From the NCBI GenBank assembly GCA_016195965.1, contig JACPYR010000063.1, positions 1-45,185 on the forward strand: a DNA stretch of 45,185 bases, given 5' to 3'. A program made the translations under genes and the position numbers. A model generated the notes under the pieces. It saw nothing but the letters and a program-made list of their open reading frames with translations, did not search any database and was not told the DNA's origin. The stretch comes from Nitrosomonadales bacterium. Its GTDB lineage: Bacteria > Pseudomonadota > Gammaproteobacteria > Burkholderiales > Gallionellaceae. The stretch's first letter is position 1, and the number at the start of each line of letters is the position of its first letter. Below are positions 15,337 through 24,596 of this stretch, in pieces.

Positions 15337-17778
15337 TTATGGTGACTTGGTCGCAGCACGCAACTGCTCCGGCGCAAAATCATCCACCATGATCACTTTT
15401 CGGCGCAGTGCATAATCGCGCTCCAATTGCACAGTCTCATCCGCAGTGACGATGCCCTGGTCGCGCGCCTCGACAATGCGCAACAACTCTTCCAGAGCAT
15501 TCAGCTTGCCTGCTTTGCGTGCCTCCTGCAACCTGATCTGCAGCGGTTCGCAAGACAGCGTGCTGGCCAAGGCCGCTTCCAGAGCACCCACCGCATCCTG
15601 CTCATCGTCGGGGATATATATTCCCGCCGTCAAACGATCGCGCGCCGGGCCGGGTTCCATCAGCAAGGTAGCGATCTGGTGCCCATTGTGGTCGGATGGC
15701 GGTGCCAGACAGCGCCCCAGCGGAAAAACCAGCGCGCGCAACAGCAGACGCACCAATACATTCGGGAAGTTCCTGATCACACCGTCAAACGCCTGCTGGA
15801 TATTGTATAGCGCATCCTGCATCGCCCAATGCAGCAGCGGCAAATCCCCGGCGGGGCGACCATCGTCCTCGAAACGCTTCAGCGTCGCCGAGCACAGATA
15901 CAACAGGCTCAGCACATCGCCCAGCCGCGCGGATATCTTTTCGCGGCGCTTCAGCGAACCGCCCAACGCAGCCATCGCCACATCCGCGCTCAACGCAAAA
16001 GCAGCCGAGAAACGGGTCATTTGCTGGTAGTAGCGGCTGGTTTCCGTTCCTTCCGGCACCACTACACCGCGTCCGCCAGTCAGCCCAAACACCAGACTGC
16101 GCGCGGCGTTGCTCAACGCAAAAGTGATATGCCCGAACAGCGCCTCGTCGAACTGGTGCAGGGCGCGCTGATGATCATGGTCGTTTACCGCCGCAATTTC
16201 CTTGAGCACATAGGGATGCGCACGTATCGCCCCCTGCCCGAAAATCATCAGCGTGCGGGTCAGGATGTTCGCGCCCTCCACGGTAATCGCGACCGGCATC
16301 TGCTGGTAGAAACGCGCCAGATAATTGCCCGGTCCGAGGCTGATGCCTTTGCCGCCATGCACATCCATCGCATCGTTGATGACGATGCGGCAACGCTCGG
16401 TGGAGTGATATTTGATGATGGCCGAAATCACCGACGGCTTTTCGCCCAAATCTATCGCCAGTGCGGTGAAGCGGCGCGCCGCATCCACCATGTATGTGTG
16501 CGCGCCTATGCGCGCCAGCGGTTCCTCGACGCCCTCGAATTTTCCTATCGGCATCTTGAACTGCTTGCGCACCCGGCCATAGGCGCCACAGGCGCGCGCG
16601 CACAGTTTCATGCCCCCCATGCTGCTGGCCGGCAATGAGATTGAACGTCCCGCCGCCAGGCATTCCATCAGCATGCGCCAGCCTTCTCCGACGCGCAATG
16701 TACCGCCGATGATGTAATCCATCGGGATGAATACGTCCTTGCCTTGCGTCGGGCCATTCAGGAAAGCGGAGTTCAACGGGAAGTGGCGGCGTCCGATTTG
16801 TACACCCGGGGTATCGGTCGGGATCAGCGCCAGCGTGATGCCACGGCTGGTCTCCCCGCCCAGCAGGCGTTCCGGATCGTACAGCTTGAACGCCAGACCG
16901 AGCAACGTCGCTGCCGGAGCCAGCGTGATATAGCGTTTTTCCCAGGTCAGGCGTATGCCCAGCACATTCTGCCGCCCGGCAAACTCACCATGGCAAACAA
17001 TGCCGTAATCGGGAATTGCGCCCGCATCCGATCCGGCAAACGGGCCGGTCAGCGCAAAGCACGGTATCTCCAATCCCTTCGCCAAACGGGGCAGGTATTT
17101 TTCCTTCTGCTCTTCGCTGCCATAGTGCAATAACAATTCGGCTGGCCCCAGCGAATTCGGCACCATCACCGTCACCGCCGCCGTACCGCTGCGCGAAGCT
17201 ACCTTGCTCACCACAGCCGAATGCGCCTGTGCGGAAAACTCCAGTCCGCCATAACGCATCGGAATGATCATGTCGAAGAAGCCCTTGTCCTTGATGAATT
17301 GCCAGGCTTCGGGCGACAGGTCGGCGCGATTGTGGGTGATGTCCCAATCATTCAACAGCGCACATAACTGCTCGACTTCATTGTCGAGAAAGGCCTGTTC
17401 CCGGTCGCTCAGCCCGCATTTCGGAAAGGCCAGCAACTTGTCCCAATCCGGATTGCCGCTGAACAGCTCGCCGTCCCACCACACCGTGCCGGCATCAATC
17501 GCCTCCTGTTCGGTGGCGGAAATTTGCGGTAAAACTTTGCGAAATATCTTAAACGTTACGGCGCTCACGACATTGCGGCGCACCAAGGGAATGCCGAAGA
17601 ACACGATGAACAAAAACAACGCGACGCCGATCACCATCAACACGTCATCCGAAAAGCTCGCCGTGATAGCAACCACAGGCACGATCACCACGATGGCCAA
17701 CACCCAACTGGTGATCGATGCACGGAAAAACGCAAGCGTAACGAATATCGCCAGTGCCGCCACTATAGTTAACGCCAT
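15337..17778 (-). CDS. fadE: Acyl-CoA dehydrogenase FadE
   Basis: An 813-aa protein, the same size as E. coli FadE (about 814 aa). Residues 1-70 contain hydrophobic membrane segments, followed by an acyl-CoA dehydrogenase fold: FALTGPFAGSDAGAIPD (flavin/substrate region), the VGEGWRMLMECLAAGRS segment, QFKMPIGKFEGVEE and INDAMDVHGGKGISLGPGNYLARFYQQMPV. The large C-terminal extension is typical of FadE. It catalyses the first step of beta-oxidation and passes electrons to ETF. It heads the minus-strand operon; GGGAG lies 11 bases before the ATG. Confidence 0.95.
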   Translation of the reverse strand: MALTIVAALAIFVTLAFFRASITSWVLAIVVIVPVVAITASFSDDVLMVIGVALFLFIVFFGIPLVRRNVVSAVTFKIFRKVLPQISATEQEAIDAGTVWWDGELFSGNPDWDKLLAFPKCGLSDREQAFLDNEVEQLCALLNDWDITHNRADLSPEAWQFIKDKGFFDMIIPMRYGGLEFSAQAHSAVVSKVASRSGTAAVTVMVPNSLGPAELLLHYGSEEQKEKYLPRLAKGLEIPCFALTGPFAGSDAGAIPDYGIVCHGEFAGRQNVLGIRLTWEKRYITLAPAATLLGLAFKLYDPERLLGGETSRGITLALIPTDTPGVQIGRRHFPLNSAFLNGPTQGKDVFIPMDYIIGGTLRVGEGWRMLMECLAAGRSISLPASSMGGMKLCARACGAYGRVRKQFKMPIGKFEGVEEPLARIGAHTYMVDAARRFTALAIDLGEKPSVISAIIKYHSTERCRIVINDAMDVHGGKGISLGPGNYLARFYQQMPVAITVEGANILTRTLMIFGQGAIRAHPYVLKEIAAVNDHDHQRALHQFDEALFGHITFALSNAARSLVFGLTGGRGVVVPEGTETSRYYQQMTRFSAAFALSADVAMAALGGSLKRREKISARLGDVLSLLYLCSATLKRFEDDGRPAGDLPLLHWAMQDALYNIQQAFDGVIRNFPNVLVRLLLRALVFPLGRCLAPPSDHNGHQIATLLMEPGPARDRLTAGIYIPDDEQDAVGALEAALASTLSCEPLQIRLQEARKAGKLNALEELLRIVEARDQGIVTADETVQLERDYALRRKVIMVDDFAPEQLRAATKSP

Positions 17779-18063
17779 GATTGTTGCATCTCCCGGTTTA
17801 TTTTCTCGTGCATCTGCACTTTAACGCGTGGCCGCCAGACTGACAATGGCTGCCGCAAATTATTTTCATGCAACCCCGATAGCAATCCATCGAAGTCTAT
17901 ATCACGGTAAGATCGTGCGCCGGCGAGCGGCTCATCGGTAAACATTCACAGCGGAAACCCGACCGCTCACTCAAGCCCAGTCAAGCCAAGTGTAGTATAA
18001 AAAAACATTCCTCGTGGAACTGCGCATAAAATGGACAGCATTTCCTGACAGGTTGGGATTACC
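17779..18063. other. Divergent intergenic region between fadE and arginase
   Basis: These 285 bases must hold the promoters for fadE (leftward) and the arginase gene (rightward). An A-rich run near 17996-18006 is visible, but I found no convincing -35/-10 pair, no clear operator and no terminator. Confidence 0.4.
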
Positions 18064-18936
18064 TTGCAAAGACACCTGAAAAATTCGGTCGGATTGATCG
18101 GCGTAGCCAGCGGGCTGGGCGCGCAGGATCACGGCTGCGAGGACGGCCCATTGCTGCTGGGCGAACTCAAGATTTTTCAGGGCAACGATATTCCTGCCCA
18201 ATGGGAAGATATATTGCGCCCCGCCGCCAATCTAAAATCCCCGACCGCAGCAATCGCGGAATTGTGCTCCCGCCTCGCCTCGCGCGTTGCAGATGAACTG
18301 GCTTCCGGTCGATTCCCGCTGGTGATAGGCGGCGATCATTCCTGCGCGATCGGCACCTGGAGCGGCGTACACCAATGGCTGGGCGCGCGCGGCCCGCTCG
18401 GACTGATCTGGATAGACGCCCACATGGACAGCCACACCTTCGCTACCACCCCCAGCGGCGCCTTGCACGGCATGCCGCTGGCCTGTTTGCTGGGTCATGG
18501 CGAACCCGCGTTGACCTCCATCGCGACTACCGAGCCCAAGCTGAGTCCCGAGCATGTCTGCCTGCTGGGAGTCAGGAGCTATGAAGCAGGCGAAGCGGCA
18601 TTGCTTAACAAGCTTGGTGTGCGCGTAATCACGATGAATGAAATACGCCAGCGCGGCATGACAGCGGCGCTGGCCGAAGCGATGGCCATAGCGCGCAACG
18701 GCACGGCGGGTTATGGCGTGAGCATAGACTTGGACGTGCTCGACCCCGCAGAAGAACCCGGTGTCGGCAGCCCGGCGCCCGGCGGCTTGTCATGCGACGA
18801 ACTGGAACAGGCGCTGCATTTGCTGCACGGCGACCCGGCGATGCTGGCGATGGAAATCGTCGAATACAATCCGCACCGCGATCGCGACCATCTGACTGCC
18901 AAGGCTGCAGGCGCGCTGTTCAGGTCGGCGCTGTAA
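18064..18936 (+). CDS. rocF: Arginase family ureohydrolase
   Basis: A 290-aa ureohydrolase. Manganese ligands are all present: His92 in GGDHS, Asp118, His120 and Asp122 in DAHMD, and Asp222 and Asp224 in SIDLDVLDP; Glu267 (MEIVEYNP) also matches. Length and the GLIGVASGLGAQDHGCEDGP start are arginase-like, so arginine to ornithine and urea is the likely reaction, but other guanidino substrates cannot be excluded. The start is TTG: an in-frame TGA lies 18 bases upstream and no ATG lies between. Confidence 0.85.
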   Translation: MQRHLKNSVGLIGVASGLGAQDHGCEDGPLLLGELKIFQGNDIPAQWEDILRPAANLKSPTAAIAELCSRLASRVADELASGRFPLVIGGDHSCAIGTWSGVHQWLGARGPLGLIWIDAHMDSHTFATTPSGALHGMPLACLLGHGEPALTSIATTEPKLSPEHVCLLGVRSYEAGEAALLNKLGVRVITMNEIRQRGMTAALAEAMAIARNGTAGYGVSIDLDVLDPAEEPGVGSPAPGGLSCDELEQALHLLHGDPAMLAMEIVEYNPHRDRDHLTAKAAGALFRSAL

Positions 18937-18986
18937 ATAATATCAATAAATTTCAGAAACAGAGTGGAAATTCAATTCGTGCCAGA

Positions 18987-20615
18987 TCAATCAACTGTTC
19001 CTTGCATCAACCATTCTAACCCCACCTGCTCATAGTCCTCACCCTCTGCGATCAGCTTGGTAAGCTTGATGTTGCGGCTCCTCTCACCCATCATCACCTG
19101 ATAGATGGTGTCGGAGACAAAGCGGCCGGATTCTATAAGCAAGTTAGCGTTCAGATATGAGTTATGAACATCCGGCAACACGATAACAGGCAGGTAGTCG
19201 TATGCGAATGAGCCAGAGCTAGTCTCCCAGTTGGACACACGCTCTGCGCCTTTGCCAAGGACACGCAACCATACAGATGCTGGTCTTTTTGCAAGCAGCT
19301 CGATGCCAACATGTACTTTTTTATCGGTGTCGCTGTGTAACCGCCGAATCATGCCGACCCACCATAGCTGACCATTCTGCGGCTTGATAGCGCACAGATC
19401 ACCGATCTTGATCCAAGCACCCAAGCTTCCCGTAAGTATAGCCCCGATGCCGTCTGCACTCATGTCCGTAACACTCCAGAGCTCGGTGGGATAGTCAATG
19501 TCAGGGGTATCTGCAAGCTCCACATTGGAGCGTTTCTGCGATGCGTTTGCATCCTCTTCAACAAGATGGCCTGGATCGATGTGCGTCACCAGCTGGCTGA
19601 TCACCCGAAAACCATGCGTCACTTCGATGCTGGCGCTGATGCCTCTACGCTCCATGTGTCGATGTGGCAGCTCATAAGACCAATACTTCATCAGGTGTTT
19701 GAGGACAGTCAGCTTGCCAGCGGGAGTGAATTCGCTGCCGAAGCGTCGCTCCTGCCAAAGAGAGTCGCTCTCGCTCTGCTCTACAATCTTTTTCAGCGCA
19801 GGCAACGCCCTGACCGCGCCGAAGTAACGCATATTTTGAGTTGCTCGAAGATCGCTATCCAATCTGTGAGGCGGGGTATGCGCCGAAAGTTCGAACTGGT
19901 AATTGCAGTTACCATCCATGGCTTTCTTGAGATCAAAGAAGCTGGTCAAACGCCCGGCAATACGGTAGCTGACTTCAATCTGGTCAGCCGCCAGTGTGCC
20001 GGTAGAAGAGATATACAGCACCAGTGCGCGCAGCAATTCGCGTTGAGGGTTGGTATGGATGACATGACCCGGATAAGCAAGCACCATGAGCTCGGTGTAC
20101 TGCTCGGTCTCGGCGAACTGATAACTAACATACAGCTGTTGCCAAACACTAGCTTCGACTTCGATATAACGCATCAATTCCAATTTCATTTGCTCTGATG
20201 CAGCCAGCAACTGGCGGACACAGGCCAGTGGCATCTGCTCCTTGAGATCGAACGATTGCTTCTCGGATCGCTGGTATTCGTGAATATTCACGGCATATGC
20301 ATCCGCCAATACTTTGACAAATGCGTGGATGCTTTTCCACAGATATAGCCCCTGAAAATCCCGCAAATGCGGCACACTCAGATAGCGATGCAGCAATTTC
20401 GACTTAAGCGGCTGACATCTCTCGTCCAGCAGCATAACGATTTCCATTCGCAGTTCGGGGCTGAAATCCGTTGCATTTTTGACGGAGTCCAGCCAAAAAG
20501 TGATTTCATCCAATAACTTCTGGTCATCATGCTGCGGTAATTCGTCCAATAACCGCTTGGCTTCCGCCAAATCACACATGGGGTGATCTGGTTTTTTATC
20601 GAACAATTTGATCAC
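18987..20615 (-). CDS. Conserved protein of unknown function, possible PilZ-like C-terminus
   Basis: A 542-aa soluble protein from a GTG start, with GGAAGG about 11 bases upstream. The N-terminal two-thirds is helical with no known motif. Near residues 385-455 the pattern MSADGIGAILTG...WIKIGDLCAIKPQN...WWVGMIRRL...VHVGIELLAKRP resembles a PilZ-type beta barrel (c-di-GMP-binding family), but the RxxxR motif needed for c-di-GMP is not evident, so binding is doubtful. It is convergent with the arginase gene and lies downstream of radA on the same strand. Function unknown. Confidence 0.7.
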   Translation of the reverse strand: MIKLFDKKPDHPMCDLAEAKRLLDELPQHDDQKLLDEITFWLDSVKNATDFSPELRMEIVMLLDERCQPLKSKLLHRYLSVPHLRDFQGLYLWKSIHAFVKVLADAYAVNIHEYQRSEKQSFDLKEQMPLACVRQLLAASEQMKLELMRYIEVEASVWQQLYVSYQFAETEQYTELMVLAYPGHVIHTNPQRELLRALVLYISSTGTLAADQIEVSYRIAGRLTSFFDLKKAMDGNCNYQFELSAHTPPHRLDSDLRATQNMRYFGAVRALPALKKIVEQSESDSLWQERRFGSEFTPAGKLTVLKHLMKYWSYELPHRHMERRGISASIEVTHGFRVISQLVTHIDPGHLVEEDANASQKRSNVELADTPDIDYPTELWSVTDMSADGIGAILTGSLGAWIKIGDLCAIKPQNGQLWWVGMIRRLHSDTDKKVHVGIELLAKRPASVWLRVLGKGAERVSNWETSSGSFAYDYLPVIVLPDVHNSYLNANLLIESGRFVSDTIYQVMMGERSRNIKLTKLIAEGEDYEQVGLEWLMQGTVD

Positions 20616-20694
20616 GATTCATCGCACCTTCCAGTTATGCGTGCGCACAAATGATAACGTCGCGCTTAGACCTCGAAAACATTCTCCTGGCCGA

Positions 20695-22053
20695 CTAACG
20701 CATCCGCTCCACTGCCTCTTCCACCCGCTCCACCGCGATGATCTCCATGCCCGCAATTTTCTGCTTGGGCGCGTTGGCCTTGGGGATGATGGCATGGGTG
20801 AAGCCGAGCTTGGCGGCTTCCTTCAGGCGCTCCTGACCGCGCTGCACCGGGCGCACTTCGCCCGCCAGCCCGACCTCGCCGAACACCACCAGCTTTTCCG
20901 GCAGCGGCTTGTTGCGCAAGCTCGAGACCATCGCCAGGATCACCGCCAGGTCAGCGCCCGGTTCGGTGATCTTCACGCCGCCGACCGCATTGATGAACAC
21001 GTCCTGATCGAAGCAGGCGATGCCCGCATGGCGATGCAATACCGCGAGCAGCATCGCCAAGCGGTTCTGTTCCAGACCCAATGAAAGTCGCCGCACGTTA
21101 GGGCTATGCGCCTCGTCGAGCAGCGCCTGTATCTCTACCAATAAAGGCCGCGTGCCTTCCTGCGTGACCATCACGCAGGAGCCGGCGACCTGCGCGCCAT
21201 GCTGCGACAAAAACAATGCGGAAGGATTGCTGACCTCGCGCAGGCCGCGCTCGGTCATCGCGAACACGCCCAGCTCGTTGACCGCACCGAAGCGGTTCTT
21301 GAACGCGCGTATCAGGCGGAAGCTGGAGTGCGTGTCGCCCTCGAAATACAGCACCGTGTCCACAATGTGTTCCAGCACGCGGGGGCCGGCCAGCGCACCC
21401 TCCTTGGTGACATGCCCTACCAGGATCATCGTAATGTTGCTGCTCTTGGCGATGCGCGTCAGTTGCGCCGCGCATTCGCGCACCTGCGCGACCGAGCCGG
21501 GCGCGGAGGTGAGCTGCTCGGAATACACGGTCTGGATGGAATCGATCACCACGACATCGGGCTTGTCGGCTGCAATCGTGGCCTGGATTCTTTCCAGCTG
21601 GATTTCCGGCAGCAGGCGCAGGCTGCGCGCATCGAGAGACAGGCGCTTCGCGCGCAACGCGATCTGCTGCGCCGATTCTTCACCGCTGACGTACAGCGTG
21701 TTTTGTTTATTCGACAGATGCGCCAGCACTTGCAGCAGCAGCGTGGACTTGCCTATGCCCGGATCACCGCCGATCAGCACCACGCCACCGGATACCAGCC
21801 CGCCGCCCAGCACGCGATCGAATTCCTCGATACCGGTCGGCGTGCGCGGCACTTCCGCGGCTTCGACTTCGGAGAGCATCTGCACCCGGCCCGAGGCCGC
21901 CAGTGCACTGAAGCGGTTGCCGCCTTTGCTGACCGGCTCGGCCACCGATTCGATCAACGTGTTCCATGCCATGCAATGCGGGCACTGTCCCTGCCACTTC
22001 GGCGTTTGCCCGCCGCACTCGGTGCAGCTATAAATCGTTTTTGCTTTTGCCAT
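20695..22053 (-). CDS. radA: DNA repair protein RadA
   Basis: A 452-aa RadA/Sms protein, normal length. The N-terminal zinc finger uses Cys10, Cys13, Cys24 and Cys27. The Walker A motif GGDPGIGKST is near residues 93-102, the RadA-specific KNRFG motif follows in the RecA-like core, and the C-terminus is the Lon-like domain (DQDVFINAVGGVKITEPGADLAVILA). It drives branch migration during recombination. The ATG at 22053 has no strong ribosome site but no better start exists. Confidence 0.97.
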   Translation of the reverse strand: MAKAKTIYSCTECGGQTPKWQGQCPHCMAWNTLIESVAEPVSKGGNRFSALAASGRVQMLSEVEAAEVPRTPTGIEEFDRVLGGGLVSGGVVLIGGDPGIGKSTLLLQVLAHLSNKQNTLYVSGEESAQQIALRAKRLSLDARSLRLLPEIQLERIQATIAADKPDVVVIDSIQTVYSEQLTSAPGSVAQVRECAAQLTRIAKSSNITMILVGHVTKEGALAGPRVLEHIVDTVLYFEGDTHSSFRLIRAFKNRFGAVNELGVFAMTERGLREVSNPSALFLSQHGAQVAGSCVMVTQEGTRPLLVEIQALLDEAHSPNVRRLSLGLEQNRLAMLLAVLHRHAGIACFDQDVFINAVGGVKITEPGADLAVILAMVSSLRNKPLPEKLVVFGEVGLAGEVRPVQRGQERLKEAAKLGFTHAIIPKANAPKQKIAGMEIIAVERVEEAVERMR

Positions 22054-22121
22054 GCTGATAATTAATTGAAACGGTTAAATGCCCGATCAAATGAACGGGC
22101 CTGTGCATGGACAAGAGTGGA

Positions 22122-22745
22122 TTATTTACCCTGCAGCAATCCCAGCCCTATCATGTTTTTCACCATGACCCCGATATAGCCCTGAATGAGGCTGGGCGAC
22201 GAGTCCATTATCCCGGTCTCAGACGAAGCGGCCCAGACCAATTTGTCGTCCTTGGCCTCGTAAAGATTGGTCTCCATGACCGCATACTCGTCCTCGGCGA
22301 TATAGCCCGGCTCATATATATAGCGGTAGCCATGACCATAGTAGTCCGGCCAGTAGCCGTAATAGGCGGGCGGATAATATGGCGTTCTCGGCACATAAGT
22401 CTTCACGATCTTTTTGCTCACCAGACGCGTGATGAGTATCGTATCGGCCCCCAGCTCTTTCACCTTGGCCGCGATGATCTCATGGTCGCTTTGCTGTTTG
22501 TCTGGCACCACGGTATAGCTCGCGATCGCATCTGTCCCGCGAGCCTTGAGTTGCGCGACAAACTCATCTTCAAAAAGCCGGCGATTGAGCGGATTCTTGG
22601 CCACCCCGATGACCATGACCCTGTTCGGACGCGTCTGATAAGCCGGGTCTTTCCAGACAGCGTTAAGCTGCGTCGAAGCACATGCGGTGACCAGCATTGC
22701 AACCAAAATAACCAAACCCAGCGGGTTAAGCAGAGACCGTGTCAT
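22122..22745 (-). CDS. Predicted lipoprotein, DUF4136-like
   Basis: A 207-aa lipoprotein with lipobox VTAC (Cys22). The mature part begins with ASTQLNAVWKDPAYQ, then an alternating alpha/beta segment (RVMVIGVAKNPLNRRLFEDEF), and a striking Tyr/Pro/Gly-rich insert around residues 117-145 (PYYPPAYYGYWPDYYGHGY). This pattern is seen in small envelope lipoproteins of unknown function. It faces leftward, downstream of the yaiI-like gene. Confidence 0.72.
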   Translation of the reverse strand: MTRSLLNPLGLVILVAMLVTACASTQLNAVWKDPAYQTRPNRVMVIGVAKNPLNRRLFEDEFVAQLKARGTDAIASYTVVPDKQQSDHEIIAAKVKELGADTILITRLVSKKIVKTYVPRTPYYPPAYYGYWPDYYGHGYRYIYEPGYIAEDEYAVMETNLYEAKDDKLVWAASSETGIMDSSPSLIQGYIGVMVKNMIGLGLLQGK

Positions 22746-22836
22746 TTTCTTCTCCTTATTTCCAGTTTATACAGAAAGGTTAAGCATACGCCAGTTCCGG
22801 GCTGCAGACATAAAATTGCGCAACAAAAAAGCATAT

Positions 22837-23313
22837 TCACCGCGCCGTTTTAGCACTCCCGGCAAGGGCCGCTTGCCTGGCCAGAAACTTATCCAGTTGA
22901 TTCGCAAAAGCCTGACGGTCGCCCTGATTAAACGCCGGCGGGCCGCCCGTATCCACGCCGCTGCCGCGCAGGCCATCCATGAAATTGCGCATCGTCAGCC
23001 GCTCTTGGATGGTGTCCTTGGTATAAAATTCCCCGCGCGGATTCAGAACATGGGCATTCCGCGCGATCACTTCGGCGGCCAGCGGAATATCGGCGGTAAT
23101 CACCAGGTCACCCGGCCCCACCAGTTCGGCGATCTTGTTGTCGGCCACATCAAAACCCGCCGGCACCTGTATCGCCCGTATCACCCGAGATGGCGGGCAA
23201 TATAGCAGCTTATTCGCCACCAGCGTCAGCTGTATCTGCCGTCGCTCCGCCGCACGAAACAGAATCTCCTTGATGACCTTGGGACACGCATCGGCATCCA
23301 CCCAAATCTGCAT
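22837..23313 (-). CDS. YaiI/YqxD family protein (DUF188)
   Basis: A 158-aa protein matching the YaiI/YqxD family, with the start [21 protein letters not shown], the middle [15 protein letters not shown] and the end [23 protein letters not shown]. The fold is PIN-like with conserved acidic residues (Asp6, Asp8), but no activity is established. Length is normal. It is followed downstream by the lipoprotein gene at 22122. Confidence 0.9.
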   Translation of the reverse strand: MQIWVDADACPKVIKEILFRAAERRQIQLTLVANKLLYCPPSRVIRAIQVPAGFDVADNKIAELVGPGDLVITADIPLAAEVIARNAHVLNPRGEFYTKDTIQERLTMRNFMDGLRGSGVDTGGPPAFNQGDRQAFANQLDKFLARQAALAGSAKTAR

Positions 23314-23400
23314 TATGTGACTCCTGAAAAAATGATAGGGAGACGCTGATTTATTCGTTATCTCCGCGAAGGCGGTGATCCAGTGCCTTAATTTAACTGG

Positions 23401-23420
23401 GTTCCCGCCTACGCGGGAAC
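23401..23420. repeat. Hairpin of the TTCCCGCctacGCGGGAA repeat family
   Basis: Perfect 8-base arms, GTTCCCGC and GCGGGAAC, with a ctac loop. The flank (gacgaaac) matches the common intergenic repeat form in proteobacteria. It lies in the 258-base gap between the yaiI-like and dsrE-like genes, which otherwise holds only the promoter noted at 23500-23528. Confidence 0.7.
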
Positions 23421-23499
23421 GACGAAACCGAAAAAATCAGCGCTTCCATAGCAGTTTCACTGCCTTTCCCTCCCGGCCAAACCCTGCTCGCCATTGCGG

Positions 23500-23528
23500 T
23501 TGAATATTGCATGCGCCATCCGTAGAAT
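23500..23528 (+). promoter_or_regulatory. Predicted sigma-70 promoter of the dsrE-like gene
   Basis: TTGAAT (23500-23505) and TAGAAT (23523-23528) are separated by exactly 17 bases, and the gene starts 43 bases after the -10 element. No operator was seen. Confidence 0.5.
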
Positions 23529-23571
23529 TGTTAAGATGTTGCGACTTTTGCAATCAACCTAGGAAACTGAC

Positions 23572-23997
23572 ATGAAATATATCAAGGTATGGTTTGTTGC
23601 GCTGGCTCTGGCTTGCATCTCTTTTAACACAACCGCCGCCGATGCACCTGCACGCAAAGAAAAGCTGGTGATGCAGGTAAGCGATGGAGATGCCGGCAAA
23701 TGGAACCTCGCGCTCAACAATGCAAAAAATGCACAACAGGATTACGGCGCAGACAAGATTGACATCGAGATCGTCACCTACGGCCCCGGCATAGGCATGC
23801 TGAAATCAGATTCCGCCGTCGCAAAACGGATAGAGGAAGCCAAGCAGAGCGGAATCACCCTCGTGGCTTGCCAGAACACGATGAAAGCCATGAAACTGAC
23901 GGAGAGCGACATGCTGCCCAATACCAGCTACGTCCCATCGGGCGTGGTTGAACTGATCAAAAAGCAACGGGACGGCTACGCCTACATCCGCCCGTGA
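23572..23997 (+). CDS. Periplasmic DsrE-like protein
   Basis: A 141-aa protein with a signal peptide (residues 1-22, ending NTTAADA). The mature part has the DsrE/DsrF-like fold: KLVMQVSDGDAGKWNLALNNAKNAQ, VTYGPGIGMLKSDS and LVACQNTM, with the single conserved cysteine of the family in the last motif. Cytosolic DsrE proteins carry persulfide sulfur; exported forms are common in sulfur- and iron-metabolising bacteria but their role is unclear. It has its own promoter and is followed by a bidirectional terminator. Confidence 0.82.
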   Translation: MKYIKVWFVALALACISFNTTAADAPARKEKLVMQVSDGDAGKWNLALNNAKNAQQDYGADKIDIEIVTYGPGIGMLKSDSAVAKRIEEAKQSGITLVACQNTMKAMKLTESDMLPNTSYVPSGVVELIKKQRDGYAYIRP

Positions 23998-24026
23998 ACA
24001 CTACTCACCACGCAAATTCGCAGTCC

Positions 24027-24063
24027 AAAAACTGCCGCAGTTATGTCGAGCGCAGCAGTTTTT
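24027..24063. terminator. Bidirectional terminator between convergent genes
   Basis: AAAAACTGC (24027-24035) and GCAGTTTTT (24055-24063) form a 9-bp stem around a 19-base loop, ending in T runs on both strands. It sits between the stop codons of the dsrE-like gene and the lipoprotein gene at 24074. Confidence 0.6.
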
Positions 24064-24073
24064 CAACAAGCTG

Positions 24074-24409
24074 TTAGTGCTTGGATGCCGACCAGTTATA
24101 GCCGCGCACCTTGCCTTGCTTGTCGAACTTGATTTGCAGGACTTTGAGTTTGGCCGAACTCATATCGGCCACCTCGCCCTCGGCATAATAATAATCCCAT
24201 TCGTCGAAGCGTTCGCCATCGACAGCCAGGCTGACGCCCACGCTGGTCGGTTCGCCCAGCCAGGTGCGCACCTGTTCCTGGGTTGTGGCGCCCTGCTCGA
24301 TCTTGGCCGCGAATACGCCCACATCAAAATCCCGGCCAGCCTTGATCGTGCCGCAAGCGCCCAGCAAAAAAACCGTCCATAACATAACCGCAACACGTAA
24401 ATAATTCAT
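24074..24409 (-). CDS. Small SmpA/OmlA-like lipoprotein
   Basis: A 111-aa protein with a lipobox (LLGAC, Cys18 from this start). The mature part contains IEQGATTQEQVRTWLGEPTS, the typical BamE/SmpA-type motif in which a short helix senses a following beta sheet, then DEWDYYY and a C-terminal strand. These lipoproteins often assist envelope assembly, but this one is not BamE itself as far as I can tell. The second of two tandem ATGs is chosen (24409) because AGGAG is 6 bases upstream. Confidence 0.75.
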   Translation of the reverse strand: MNYLRVAVMLWTVFLLGACGTIKAGRDFDVGVFAAKIEQGATTQEQVRTWLGEPTSVGVSLAVDGERFDEWDYYYAEGEVADMSSAKLKVLQIKFDKQGKVRGYNWSASKH

Positions 24410-24546
24410 CATGATCTCCTGTATGAGCTTGCACCCGCGCATCTTGGGGCAGACTCCGGAAGATTACAAGCCTGCTGGCTGACCGTACCGGATTTCAACC
24501 CGCAAAAGACCGGGTGGAGGATGTTAAACTTGAAAAATTCCAGACG

Positions 24547-24596
24547 TTCATCACTAAACCAGACATGCCCAGATTTTCATCGCTGAACCAAACATG
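24547..24596 (+). repeat. Direct repeat ending at the recJ start codon
   Basis: Two 21-base copies (24547-24567 and 24576-24596), each TTCATC.CT.AACCA.ACATG, differ at a few positions and are spaced by 29 bases. Each ends in ATG; the second ATG is the recJ start. The first ATG is out of frame. Confidence 0.6.

Noticed and set aside
23401..23420. Transcription terminator before the dsrE-like gene
   Set aside because: The hairpin has no T run on either strand and matches a common dispersed repeat.
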